Source of the DNA: Enoplolaimus lenunculus
Taxonomy: Eukaryota > Nematoda > Enoplea > Enoplida > Thoracostomopsidae
Assembly: GCA_030248215.1 (NCBI GenBank)
Contig: JASANG010000164.1
Location: forward strand, 62,001 to 126,000
DNA: 64,000 nucleotides
Direction of reading: 5' to 3'
Both the position numbers and the translations under genes were made by a program. How positions within the stretch are numbered: position 1 is the first letter of the stretch; every line of letters starts with the position of its first letter. A model generated the notes under the pieces. The model was not told where the DNA came from. It saw only the letters and a list, made by a program, of their open reading frames with translations, and did not search any database. Below are positions 12,485 through 23,635 of the stretch, in pieces.

Positions 12485-12912
12485 GAGGTACCACAGGAAA
12501 ACTGCGGCGGCGTACAACATCGACGCAGCGACAACGTCTTGACCAGCTCAAACACTTAAATCTTCTTCATACCCGCAATCAAATTAACCCACTATTCAAC
12601 AGTCCTAGAATGGCACTTGCTAATTTTCAAAGTAATTTTCCACACCCTTATGCTCCTTCATTTCCATTGCCTTTCGCCCAAAATTCAAATCTTCTGCTGC
12701 ATCCCGCTGGTATTCGTAGTATTTTTAGCGGTCCCGTGCACCCTTCTCAGTGTACGAGCCGTTTTAGCCCTATTTCCGCAATATTTGGCATGAACCGCAC
12801 AGCACAACCGATGTACAATCCTCTGGTACTACCAGATGGACACAAAGTTGATTTGGGATCGCGAGAAATGGGTTTGTTATTTGCTCGAAAACAACAACAG
12901 TACCAACATTAA
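12485..12912 (+). CDS. FoxG: FoxG forkhead transcription factor, exon 2
   Basis: The acceptor TTTCAG|GAGGTACC joins exon 1 in phase 1 and restores DDVFIGGTTGKLRRR across the junction, the sequence expected just after the FoxG forkhead; this makes the exon assignment secure. The exon adds about 142 residues: a basic segment (KLRRRTTSTQRQRLDQLK), then a Pro/Phe/Leu-rich tail (FPHPYAPSFPLPF) and the end FARKQQQYQH. I cannot place the longer C-terminal blocks of vertebrate FOXG1. The TAA at 12910-12912 lies at the very edge of a long AAC/AAT microsatellite, so slippage there could move the end of the protein. Confidence 0.92.
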
Positions 12913-12957
12913 TAATATTAATAATAACAACAATAATTATATCATCAACAAGAGCAG

Positions 12958-12975
12958 CAGCAATAACAAGTACAA

Positions 12976-13025
<50 letters not shown>

Positions 13026-13087
13026 GCACCATCACCAACAACAACAGCAACAACAACAACCACAACAATAACAAAAACAACAACAAC

Positions 13088-13119
<32 letters not shown>

Positions 13120-13130
13120 TAATAATTGCC
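12958..13130 (+). repeat. AAC/AAT trinucleotide microsatellite in the FoxG 3' UTR
   Basis: A long (AAC)n run, interrupted by AGC/ATC variants, passes into (AAT)n at about 13085-13128. It starts within 50 bases of the FoxG stop and so probably lies in the 3' UTR. The Asn-rich plus-strand frame and the Val- or Leu-rich minus-strand frames across it are products of the repeat, not genes. Confidence 0.95.
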
Positions 13131-14499
13131 AACTTTTTAAACCTAAAAATTGAGTCCTCAGAAGCGAGCGTGCGATATTATTCGACAATATTAATTAACC
13201 CTGGGTCTGGCAAAATGCTCACTCTGTTCGATGCAGTATTTTTGTTTGCTCAACAAATTTATTTTTTTGGGAAAATTGTAATTCAAATATACTCGCTTGA
13301 GCAGGAGTGGACTGGCCGCTTGGTACTTATGCCAAAAACCTGCGCGGTAGATCAATTAAAAATTGCAAACTCAAAAAATGAAAAAATCTGTTTTAGGTGT
13401 TTTAAGAGGTCTTTTGATATGAAATGAGTGTTTTACACCGCTCGTTCAAACCTGTAGTCAGCTCAGCTTGCTACGGCGGCTGGAACATTTGTTAGGAGAG
13501 TCTTATACAAGGGTTTGAAATACTTTAGAAGCAAGTTTAAAACTTTTCCAGCGGGCCCAAAATATTTGTAGGGGACCTAAGTCCCCCTTGTACCCTGACT
13601 GCGAACCTGCGCTCACTACTGTGGTGAGTTCACTGCATTGTACAACATTGTTTTAATTGCTAATAATCTTGTCACTATGATTTCTACATAAGTCACAGGT
13701 CCTCAAATTTGTACACCACCTATCAGCCACTACTTATAGTGATAACTTTTCAAAATCACGAACTGTTGAAGGTGCTGATCTCAAAATTGCTCCTGTATTA
13801 AAGCCAAATCAATATGAAAATAATACTGAATTTCGAAACTCCCTAGTCGGTGATTCTAAAGTTACAAGAGTTATCATTAACTTGTGATAAGTACGAGGCA
13901 CATTTGAAAATACAGGCAAAAATGTCAAATCTTATTTGTCAAGTGAACGTAGCTGTAGCTGTTAGTTTGGGCTTAGGGATTGAAATCGAAACTAATGGAA
14001 AATGTCCAATTCAAATTTTGAATTAGCATATTATAACACTAATATGAGACTAATAATGCATTGAGAAAGGTTTTTGGTCCTTTTCCTAACCTTTGGTGCG
14101 ACTATGCTTCAATCCAATCCATCGAGCTTTTATTACTTTAGTGGTATGATTATATATTTATATTTGCCAAATAAAAAAGCGTGCTTACAATTGTGTTCAC
14201 AATATAGGGTTCTAACATGACCTGTATTTCACCGGGAGCAGAAACAGGTACAGGAATTCATTTTTTCACCGAAACAGGAAAGTGGAAAATTGAGGATTTT
14301 CAAAATCCCTCAGTTCTTCAGTAAAAAATAAAAAACCCTATCCCCATTTTAACTAAACTTTCTCCAATTTCGCCAGTCAAGGGCAAATTCCCCAAACCCC
14401 GGTTAGTCCAAAAACATCCCTAAAGTACCCCCGATTACGTCCTACGGGCTACGCGTGCTATACACGCTTCCGTTATAACACCACAACACCCGAAAACTA
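13131..14499. other. FoxG downstream region; one MITE D copy, otherwise unassigned
   Basis: About 13451-13601 is a worn family D MITE (CCTGTAGTCAGCTCAGCTTG at the left; TAAGTCCCCCTTGTACC near the right). An AATAAA inside CCAAATAAAAAAG at about 14170 could serve FoxG as a poly(A) signal, over 1.2 kb past the stop; this is only a possibility. Nothing else is recognised. Confidence 0.4.
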
Positions 14500-15015
14500 A
14501 TGTCGCCCTCATGAGCCCCAGTGACTTTTAACTTAAGGAAAACTCAATTTAACTAACACCGAAAATAAGAAACCGCTATAACTGTAAACTCATTCACTGA
14601 AATTCAAAACTAGCGTAAAGAAATATACAACCAACGTCTACCTCAGCAAATGTAATAATGACATGGCGACTGGCTAAGGTCAGCCCCCATATTTTAACTT
14701 GGTTGCATATTTGTAAATTCCAACCGTCTCTGATATCCACCAATATACCGCGCAAATTATAAAAGCACGTTGTCAGTCTAGGCAGGAACCGGGACATCAG
14801 ACTTTTTTACTAAGCAGCTGGAAAAGTGGGCTAGAGCGGGAATCAGAACTCAGCCTATAGATCCTTAAGCGAGTACTTTACCACTGCGCCACGTAGCCCG
14901 CCCCTCCAACTGCGTTCTTCGTCGACTATATGTGTCGACCGTACACCACAATGTGCATTGCATTTATTGCATATGCACCAGGACAAGCATGTCTCACATG
15001 CTTACACACGTCATA
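14500..15015 (-). repeat. tRNA-containing SINE
   Basis: Read on the minus strand, 14901 to about 14828 is tRNA-like: GCGGGCTACGTGGCGCAGTG opens it and contains a perfect RNA polymerase III A box (TGGCGCAGTGG). GTTCTGATTCCCGC resembles a B box with one extra base, and GGGCT/AGCCC can close an acceptor stem. Downstream is a block GTCCCGGTTCCTGCCTAGAC (near 14780), and upstream a block with GAGACATGCTTGTCC (near 15000). Both blocks recur together at 39785-39895 without the tRNA part. This is a SINE and not a working tRNA gene, given the imperfect arms and long body. Outer limits are approximate. Confidence 0.65.
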
Positions 15016-15505
15016 TTATAACAACAACAATGTCAGCATGGCTTTGCCCTAGCTAAGTCATTTCCGCTAATCAAGCCAAATAACATTCTGTAAAATTATT
15101 CAACATGATCGCGCAGGGCCCAGATAACAATTTCATTGCGGCACAGCCGCCAAGCACAGATTAAAATATTTCTCGCCGTTTAGCAACACCTGAGCCTAAC
15201 TTAAGTTCTATGAGAGACTAGGTGGAGACAGAACCTCCGTTTTATTTCACTATCGAATTAATTGCTAACTGACCCTAGTTCAACACAAATATGTCGATCA
15301 CTATCACTGTTTTGTGTTTTAATTGACCCGTTTTTCAAGTTCTACAACAATACGCGTCAAATACTTTAAATTATTATTAATATGTAGATGAAAAACAAGC
15401 TGTGAAAAAAAATTGAGTTTCAGGAAAATTTTTGAGATTTGAATTTTTAATATTAAGCTAATTCGTCACAATTTGGATTAAAACCTTAAAAATTCCAGTT
15501 CCTGT

Positions 15506-15741
15506 GAAGAATTTGAATTAATTGTTTACAAACCTCCAAAACCGATAATTGAATAGTTAGCTAATAGCTAATTTGCATATTATTATAATTGACAAAAACT
15601 TTAGACTTTTTAAATTATTTTAATAATTATTAGGGTTACTAAAGGTTTTTGGGTGCGAGGAATCTGAATAAAGTGTTTAAAAACCTCCAACACCGATAAA
15701 TAAATAATTAGCTAATAACTAATTTGCATATTACCTTAATT
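15506..15741 (+). promoter_or_regulatory. duplicated block with octamer (POU-type) and TAAT motifs
   Basis: Two copies of an ~85-bp block, 15506-15590 and 15657-15741, start 151 bp apart. The most conserved part reads AACCTCCAAAACCGATAA in copy 1 (AACCTCCAACACCGATAA in copy 2), then TTAGCTAATA and an exact octamer ATTTGCAT (15571-15578, 15722-15729). Octamers bind POU proteins and TAAT cores bind homeodomain proteins. Lying about 2.6-2.8 kb past the FoxG stop, the block could be an enhancer, but no conservation data are visible here and a transposon-borne duplication is possible. Confidence 0.35.
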
Positions 15742-18026
15742 GCTTACGTGTGTTCGTGCTTCGCTCAATAGTATTCCCACAACGACTGGTGGCTTTGGAA
15801 AAATACATACATAGGCCGTTTTCTTGCTGCTTTTGTTAATTGTGGCTCGCACCTTGTGATATTTGTTATCGGCCAACGTATGGCCCATCCACGTATATAC
15901 TCGGCGTAAAACTAGGACGGTTAACAATGTGTAAAAAACACAGAACTTGAGGGGGGCGACTGCAGTGTACTCCATACCACCCCACTCAAACTCAAATGCC
16001 CTACAAGTTACATAAATATTGTCATCGTGTAAAATTTGTATCAAATTGACATAAATAGCAAATGTTTCTGTAAAACATCAAATGTCTCAATGTAGTCCAA
16101 TCAATCATACAAGTCGCTGTTTTCAAAACAAATTGCAAAAAGCAAACTACGAAACGAATGCTTTCTGCAGCTGCAATTTGGCAAGATCAAAATGGGATAG
16201 TACCCACACTCTTCCCCCGTACGGTTATACCCTTCAGCTGCCACTGCGCTCTATCTGTCGAACGTGGAAATAATTCAAAATCATGCTCTTACAGGATGAT
16301 AAAATTATGGTCGTATTGATTTAAAATATTATTTGGATATACTAATAATGTAGACGCTCTGATGCGACATAGGCCAACTTATCTTTATTAATTTCAAATG
16401 TAAACCGATAAAACTGTCTCAAAGTGGTTGTAAGATTTGCAACGCCAACCTCTAAAAGCATAGGTAGCAGACCAAAATTGTCATGTACTTAGTTTCTGGA
16501 TAGATTGTAAACTTTTAAAAGCTTTACAGAAACTTATAGCTGAAAATTTTGAGTCAAATATGACCAACTAACATAAATTAGTAAATTGGCGTTCAAAGTG
16601 AAAACATCTATGTAATTAAAGCTGGCATGCCCCACATGCGTATTTTGGGCAACTTTCCAGCATTTTGCTTGTACTGAGTATAAACTTGATTGTTGTATGA
16701 ATAGAAAACCTGCATGCGGATTTTTGTGTATTCGCAAACTTTTGCGCATTGCGCAAAACCGGCTGACTAGTATAAAAGTGTTGCAAAAAATTGTGTGTTC
16801 TTCGCTGAAACTTTGTTCCAAATGCGTATACGATGGGCATTGCAGTACTAATGTTTTAACTGGAAGTTTGCTAAATCACACGCGCCGTCAGTATCGTAAG
16901 CTAAACACACTTTACAGAGTGAATGCCAGCGTTACGAGTAACCGCCAAATCCTGAAACATGCGGAAACCCAACGCAGCTGTATCAAATATGCCCAAGCTT
17001 GTGATTATCCAGCCACAACCTACGTAACCGTTACAAATGTTAACACATCCGCCTCAGCCTGTCTAGGCTGACACGTCGCCTTTTCGTAAATTTCAGCTAC
17101 AAAAAACAAAAACCTAAATCAGACTTTTTAAGCGCAAAGAGTCCAACGGAATTTGGAAACGAAAATTTGAGTTCTCGAATAAGCCGTTTTCACCGCACAC
17201 CGCACTAGAAAAGTTTTTGCCGTTTTGAGCAACACAACTGAAAGCAAAATGCCTGGGGCGATCACTGCTTTGCATGTCAGTGATAGTCATTTTATTTTTA
17301 TACTTTTCAAATTAAAAATAACGTTATTTATTATGGTTTTTTCCTCGTAGGTGTCTATCTATTCAAAATATATTTACTGCTGCTAAAATGTCGTTACTGT
17401 TGCATATATAATTATTAGTCTTTAATTACTGTTTAGTATGTTTGTTTTTAACTTCTTTACTTACATCACAGAGAACAGCAAAAATTTTGAACGGAATGCA
17501 GAGTATCGAAATAAACAACTAAAACACATTTTAATCCCCCACAAACGTAAAGGTAAAGTATATGGCGACAACTGTTTCGGCATTTTTCTCCAATATTTAA
17601 CTGTACCAAACACTGATGGAGCCATAAATTTTGCTGACCGGAAGCCATTCGGCGCAAGTCAAACGGTATATCAGTACTAAATCTTAATACAAAATTTTGG
17701 TTTTGATTGCTTCTGTTGGGGTATGGTGTTGGTGTCCACCCTTCGATTTGATTCACACCCGCGTTTACCTTGGGATCGAAAGTGGATCTTGTGGGGGGCG
17801 GGCGCACGTACACTCTCTCCTTTCCTCCCAGAAAGTTTTTGTGTTGAAATAGTAAAGTCTCTACCTAACAATATGTCCCCTTAGAGAATTTTTGTGATAA
17901 ATTGATAAGGACCCTATAAAATTCTCTTAAGAACAGTTTTTGGCGATAAAATGATATAGTCGCATCCCTCGAACAGACATTCTATACGCTAAAATTCTGA
18001 CAAAATGCAAACGATTTTAAAATATC
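15742..18026. other. spacer with a dispersed hairpin-ended repeat
   Basis: About 16190-16270 (minus strand) contains AGAGCGCAGTGGCAGC, like a tRNA A box, but no good B box, so a SINE scrap at most. About 16615-16790 (minus) is a copy of dispersed repeat M, whose end folds as GCTGGAAAGTTGCCC...GGGGCATGCCAGC; relatives are at 21810-22052 and 56231-56293. The 124-codon plus frame at 16697-17071 overlaps this repeat and is not convincing. 17100-18026 shows nothing I recognise. Confidence 0.45.
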
Positions 18027-18243
18027 GGCCAATGTACAGATCAGGGGCGAAGCGTTTTTTGCGAGAGAGCAACACAGCAAGGTTAAGTTTTACACTAATT
18101 TTTTTGCGTACGCTTAAGCTTAAACTCCTTGGCTTAGGCATAGGCTTAGGTATAAAGCGAAATTTTACGGTTAAGCTTAGACTGAGGCTAAGAAAGATGC
18201 TTATACTACCTACAAATGCGGCTCTGTTCTATGCATTGTCCAC
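18027..18243 (+). mobile_element. TTAGGC-core MITE, family A, near-complete copy
   Basis: Left end GGCCAATGTACAGATCAGGG and the complement of the right end (GACAATGCATAGAACAG) are inverted repeats. Between them come the family's left flank (GCGTTTTTTGCG...), a run of degenerate TTAGGC hexamers (about 18110-18195), then GATGCTTATACTACC. About 217 bp, noncoding. This copy best shows the whole plan: inverted termini, unique flanks and a hexamer core. Confidence 0.75.
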
Positions 18244-19231
18244 AAGTTTTACAGATGTTAGAAGAACTGCATGGTCGCTTATGTCACAAGTGCTGTTCAT
18301 TCAGTATACTACTTGGAAAACTCATTACTTGAGGTTATACCTTATTAAAATGAAATTGCGGCTACAACGCCGCCTGAAATTTTAGAGTGATAATACAGTG
18401 GGTATATGGGGTCGCGCCCAGCCCGTTAGCTTTGTTATCAACCTTGTCGTAAAAATGTGGAAAAAAATTCGGTGAAGGGGCTTAACCGGGGCCAGTGTTT
18501 ATATACTATTCTCAGTTGACTCGCGTGAAAAACAGTCTTATCTACGCTCGGTTCTCGATTAAAAAATACAAATCACAAGAAATTAGTGTACATCGAATTT
18601 GTTATTTCCCCATGGTTTGCTGTACGCACCAGACCGTATTGATTGTTTATTTTCACACTGTTATATTAAAGTTTTAAAAATATTTTATTTTTCTGCCAAC
18701 AGAACGGAGGCGTACAAATATTCACCGGGCATTGTAAATTTTTATAGAACAACGACGGATGCCCCCCCCAATTTTTAAGAAATTGGACGAATTGCATAAT
18801 ATTTCCTTCATTTCAAACAGTTGCAGCATATATGTAGGGGAAAGTTATGAGATATAAACGTTGTTTGTAACTAATTTTCAGCGGAAAACTAACCGAGGTT
18901 ATCGGTATTTCTATGACGGAAATAGACACCGATGTTTGCCAGAAACGGATATATGGTTACATCTGATATATAATTAAAAATATGACATGCTTGAAATCTG
19001 ATTTCATCTCAGTATAAAAAACTACACCCTTTGAGGTAAGCGCAAACAATAATCGAAATTTGGTTTTGAACATGACGTAAAAATCTTGTTCGAAACCAAA
19101 CACCCAAGTGATTATTGTTTTTAATGTTAATATTGAACGAGAAGCTAATAAGGTACAACGTACCAACATGAGAATTTCACGCTTAAATTTTTTCTTTTTG
19201 TAATTGTATGCAACAAATATTGTTATTTCAG

Positions 19232-19339
19232 ATATTGTCTGATCTGCTGCGGTATTGTTGGGTTGACTTTAGTACTCGGAACGACGTTTTTTACTACCAT
19301 TCGAATTGGAATTTATGCACAAGATCCATTGTCAAATAG
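19232..19339 (+). CDS. candidate exon encoding a membrane-spanning segment
   Basis: TTATTTCAG precedes 19232, and AAATAG|GTCAGT closes the exon at 19339. In the frame entered in phase 2 it reads YCLICCGIVGLTLVLGTTFF and then TTIRIGIYAQDPLSN: a clear membrane segment followed by a polar stretch, left in phase 2. The previous candidate exon (2136-2212) also ends in phase 2. From here it can run through a 41-base intron (19340-19380) to a short terminal exon with a stop at 19406-19408, or to the exon at 34876. A second frame is open across the exon, which lowers certainty. Family not recognised. Confidence 0.3.
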   Translation: MLSDLLRYCWVDFSTRNDVFYYHSNWNLCTRSIVK

Positions 19340-19408
19340 GTCAGTTCGGTTGAAACTTTTTGAATAAACGTTTCATTCAGGATTGATTTCATGGAAAAAC
19401 GCTTGTGA

Positions 19409-21809
19409 TCGGCGCCGTCCTAATCGGTACAAATTCGTCTGCATCACATGCGTCTACAAGCAACATAAACATCGAACATCAAAGAAACCGGCGTAAATCC
19501 CCCGGTGTTTCACAGTCATCTCAAACTCATTACTTCAATACAGCCACCGAGTTACGGCGTTGTGTGCAGTGTAATGCACCATAACAATAATACTCTGAAA
19601 GATCCACCGCCTTGGTATACTGGATTTGCTGCATTCTACTTCAACCTTCTCAATCATAGTTAGCTAATTTCACTGCTGCCACAATTAATGATCGAGTTAA
19701 TCTTAAGAATAAACCAAATCCAACAAAATCGTACAATTGAACTGCACCGCAGCTAAACAGATAAGCTTCCGGGAACGCTATTTTGGCACATATTAATGAT
19801 AACCTATTGGCCGCAAAATGCATCGCCGTTGCTTTTCGTAAACTAAATAGTCTACAAGCATGATGATTTTGCTGAAGCAGTCATAAAGCTCGTCAAGCGT
19901 GGCTACTTCATGTTGAATATTTTTCGAGACCTCGCAGCGAGGTCGTGTTTAGATGGTTGTGCGGAGCGTCTTACAGAATGCGTAGAAATAGCCTGAGTTT
20001 AATGGCAAATTTTCTATATCTAGTACTAAATGTGTTTTGCAAGAAATTTCACTTGTTGTTTTTATCTTTATATTATGTATAGTATGGTTTGCAATTGTTT
20101 TTAATTGGTGATTTGTGTTTGCATTGACGATTGTTGAGTTGGTTAAAATATTATTTTGCATAGAGGACATCATATGACTGCGAATATGATTTAAGTTCAT
20201 AACAAACCAACCATTAGATATACTAGCCAATCTGTTTGCAATATTTGTAACCTTACTTTTGCTATATTTATGTTGCAGTCGCAACTTAAAACCCACACCA
20301 TGCATACAAGGTTTTTTGAGTTTACGAGTGAGTCTGCACTCACAATGTTCTCGACGGGACGCAACAAAACTCAACTCAGTTGGACGCACTGTGGACACAG
20401 CACGCTAACATAAAATTTTAGCCAAACCGGAATGAAGGAATATATTTTTAAACGTACCGGATAACCAACTGAACTTGCTACAGCTGTATTTAAAATTTCT
20501 GGTGTGTACCTCTGTGTCTAAATCGATTACAACCCACGTTGAGATTGGTCGTATGAAACATCCATAGGCTTATGCTCACATGGCGCGAAACTAAAATATT
20601 CCTGACAGTAAACAATTTCGTTGACATCGTGAATGTTTTCCTGAATCGTTCTAATGGCATTTTCAACTTCCGTGGAGTTAAAGCTATCAAAAGGTTACTT
20701 ATCGTAAATTAGTTCCGGATCATATGCGCTGTTCGTCTGAACGTCAATATGAAACTCTGTTTCGTCTCGATCCTAGTTATATACATATAGGAGGATTAGG
20801 ATTGCATATGTATACGCTAAGACAGGGTATAACCGTATCCATGATTTGACCGAATCCCAATACATTGCTAATTTGCCGAATCCGAATCCGAATCCGAACC
20901 TTTGTTGCCACTTTAAGCTAAGAATAATATAAATTGAACGGACGCATAGACCTTAAAACCGGACTCAAAAAGTTCGCCTGGACGCAGGATGGACTCGGGT
21001 TGAATTTTGAAAAATACACGTAACCTAATAAAAACTTTACGTTATACGTATGTGAGTCGTTCCAGCCTTAATAATATAGATTTTAGTATATATTTGCGAA
21101 GATCTACTCGTCTGCATTGGAGAGTGCAGTCAACTCTTTTTAAAAAATTTTTAACATTGTACATGAAGAAATTTGATCAACAGTTTTTTAATAATGAACT
21201 GGTAGTGTACTTGGGCTAAAAATGATTTTAACAAAAAACTCAGCCAAGTATACTTTAAATTTAAAAAAGGAAAAGTTAAATAATTGCCAAAAACCAAAAT
21301 TTGGTCATTTTAGCGAACACAGGCACTGAATGATTACGGAAATTCCCAGTGTTCAATTTCTTTATGCGTTAATTAAACCAGTATCTATGACGTCTGTACA
21401 AAAGAAAATCATTTGGTCGTAAAAATGTAAGGTTATTGTACAAAATTGGCAGCTATGGAGTGCTCGTAAAACACTCTGGAAACATTTCTAGAGATAATCG
21501 GTGTTGTCATCATCGGTTATTGTCTAGCACTGATTATAATATAAACTGGTCAAAGTGGTTACAACATTTGCAAACCCGGCATATTTTTAGCGCAGAATAT
21601 ACCTAAAGTCGTTGCGGTTTTTTTGCCTTCTATTCATTTGTAAGTCAAATGTCGGTCCGGTGGATGACATGAAAATCGTTATTTTACCTAACTCCGAACT
21701 AGAAGATACTCGTCCAATTTAAAAACGTTCTGTTAGAACAAATAATTTCTGCTTTAAACCTTGTATTTCAACGAAAATCATTCACACTAATTTGCATATC
21801 ACAAACGAA
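19409..21809. other. unassigned region with frames open on both strands
   Basis: 19380-19600 is open in two plus-strand frames and 19949-20398 has a 149-codon minus-strand frame starting at a non-ATG codon; none shows a domain I know. The stretch may be the remains of a transposon. A short GAATCC hexamer run lies at about 20878-20898. I see no terminal repeats that would define an element. Confidence 0.3.
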
Positions 21810-22052
21810 TAAAATCACCTGGAACGCTGCCCAAAATACGTATGTGGGGCTTTCCAGCTGTAGTTAATATATTGACTAGTGAACCAACCGTTGAGCAATG
21901 CGCAGAAGTTAGCAAATATACAACAATCTGCATGCAACGTTGCTTTTCGTAGAATAATCACGTTTCTGTTTCCAAAAAATATGGTAAGCAAAGCAATGCT
22001 GGAAAGTTGCCCAAAATACTTGTGTGAGGGAATGCAGCTTTATATATAGATA
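21810..22052 (+). repeat. dispersed repeat M with conserved hairpin end, two ends
   Basis: Two hairpin ends of the same family lie here: 21815-21858 (CTGGAACGCTGCCCAAAATA ... TTTCCAGC) and about 21998-22045 (GCTGGAAAGTTGCCCAAAAT ... GCAGC). The sequence between (GACTAGT, GCAATGCGCA, CTGCATGCA) aligns with the complement of 16620-16790, so the repeat is about 190 bp with a foldable end. It could be a SINE tail or a small foldback element. Confidence 0.5.
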
Positions 22053-22487
22053 TCAAACGTGCTACATTGTTTGCATAAAATTCGAAACATTTAGAACACT
22101 TTTTATGTGCAACTTTTTCATTTTCACTCACATATATCTTCTCACTCGCAGGTACAAGTTTATAAACCATTCCCATTATAAAAACAATTTTTTGCTATTT
22201 AAGGTACGAACCACTACTGATATTAAGCCGCGATTTTCAAAACTTCATTTTTTAGGAATATATTCTGGTTTCACATTATTTAGTCTAACGAATTCTTACT
22301 TCTTTTGCCGGAACCTTACAAATTTTTTTAAAATGCGAAATTTTAATGGTAATTAAAATCTACTTGAGGTTATTAAAGGATAAAGTTGAACATTGGTTGT
22401 TCCCTGTATGCATTACGGTTCACTTTGAGCCGAGTATATCCAAAATATGGTGACGGAAAATAGCTGAAATTTGTAAAAATTATGAAC

Positions 22488-22627
22488 CAATAGATAGAAC
22501 ATGTCCGTAACAGTAGTATAAGAATATTTCTATGCCTAAGCCCTAAGCCTAAACCTAAGCCTAAACAAAAAATAGTTTAAAGCTTAAACATATTCAATTA
22601 CGGTCCCGCAGAAAAACATTGCGGCAT
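22488..22627 (-). mobile_element. TTAGGC-core MITE, family A
   Basis: Inverted copy: AATAGATAGAACATGTCCGT, CAGTAGTATAAGAATATTTC, a CCTAAGC run, then GTCCCGCAGAAAAACATTG. It is followed at once by a family C terminus (CAGTGGCGGATCCAG at 22628), so the two families abut. A further hexamer run (TTAGG/TTAGGC type) occupies about 22850-22960. Confidence 0.7.
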
Positions 22628-23097
22628 CAGTGGCGGATCCAGAAACTTCTGGTGGAGGAATGCACAAGTGGAAATTGTTAAGTTTTGACACATGTTCATA
22701 AATATTTTTACGCATATAAAAACAGCCACAAGTCACACACACGCCGGCCCATGTATAGAACAGCTCAGCTCGCTTCCAATTTCCTGAGTACCATCCCAAT
22801 ATTCCAAAATCCTAAATTTCCCGGGTAATATTCTTATTTCCCAAAAGCTTAGGCTATTAAGAAGTTTAGGTTTAGACGTTCAGACTCAGGTTTTGGCTTA
22901 AACTTGAGCCTACGCCTTAGGCTAAAGTTTAGGTGTAGGCTTAGGTTCGCGCGTACGCTACAGGGTTTATAGGCAGGCGGGTGCAGGGGTGCAGCCCCTC
23001 TGGAGCCAAATCGGGGCCCTAAACTCGCGAGCGAAGCGAGCGAGAAGCTAGAGTCATTTTAAATCGTGTCAAAGCACATACAAAATTAGCTGTGCTG

Positions 23098-23417
23098 CAG
23101 GGTGCAACCGAAGGTGAATAATACCGGAACCGCAGCCGGAGCCGGTGGTCAACGAAACTTGCCGGAGCAGGAGGTGAGGTGAAATTAGGCAGTAAAAATG
23201 ATGGGTAATGAGTTAATTTGAACCAATATCTGAAATATATTGTTAAGTTGTTTGATTTTACGCTAATTTTCTGCAAAATTTCGGAAATTCTTTCCAGAAA
23301 TAATAATGACAAATGTAAAACGAAACGCGGTTAAAATTTTACTGCCGAAATTGCCAGAAGCTGCGGCAAAAATTCTACTGGAGCCGGAACCGGAGGTAGA
23401 CCTCCGGTTGTACCCTG
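23098..23417 (+). mobile_element. hAT-like MITE, family E
   Basis: Termini CAGGGTGCAACCGAAGGTGA and the complement CAGGGTACAACCGGAGGT are inverted repeats. The 8 bases flanking each side (CTGTGCTG and CTATGTTA) match at five positions and differ only by transitions, as a decayed 8-bp hAT target duplication would. Close to both ends are CCGGAGCCGG hexamer runs. The 320-bp element has no transposase. Confidence 0.7.
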
Positions 23418-23635
23418 CTATGTTAAGTTTCGGGGCGAAGCCCTTAAACAGCTGTGAAATTTTGAGCTATAGGAACAAAAATTTGCATTGTAAGTTTGAT
23501 TCCTTCCCCCTCCCCGGATCTGCCGTTGTCCGCTATTGATTTTTGCATTTTCAAAAACAGTTATCTTGTATCAAGATATATGTCACTTCCAGTTCTATCT
23601 GAACTATTACGTTCCAGCTTATAATATATACATTC

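Noticed and set aside
12770-13188. Poly-Val, poly-Leu and poly-Asn reading frames
   Set aside because: Translations of the AAC/AAT microsatellite; only the FoxG frame ending at 12912 is supported.
14828-14901. Functional tRNA gene on the minus strand
   Set aside because: A perfect A box but an extra base in the B box, weak arms and a long SINE body attached.
19949-20398. 149-codon minus-strand frame
   Set aside because: Non-ATG start and no recognisable domain; left as unassigned because it may be transposon remains.
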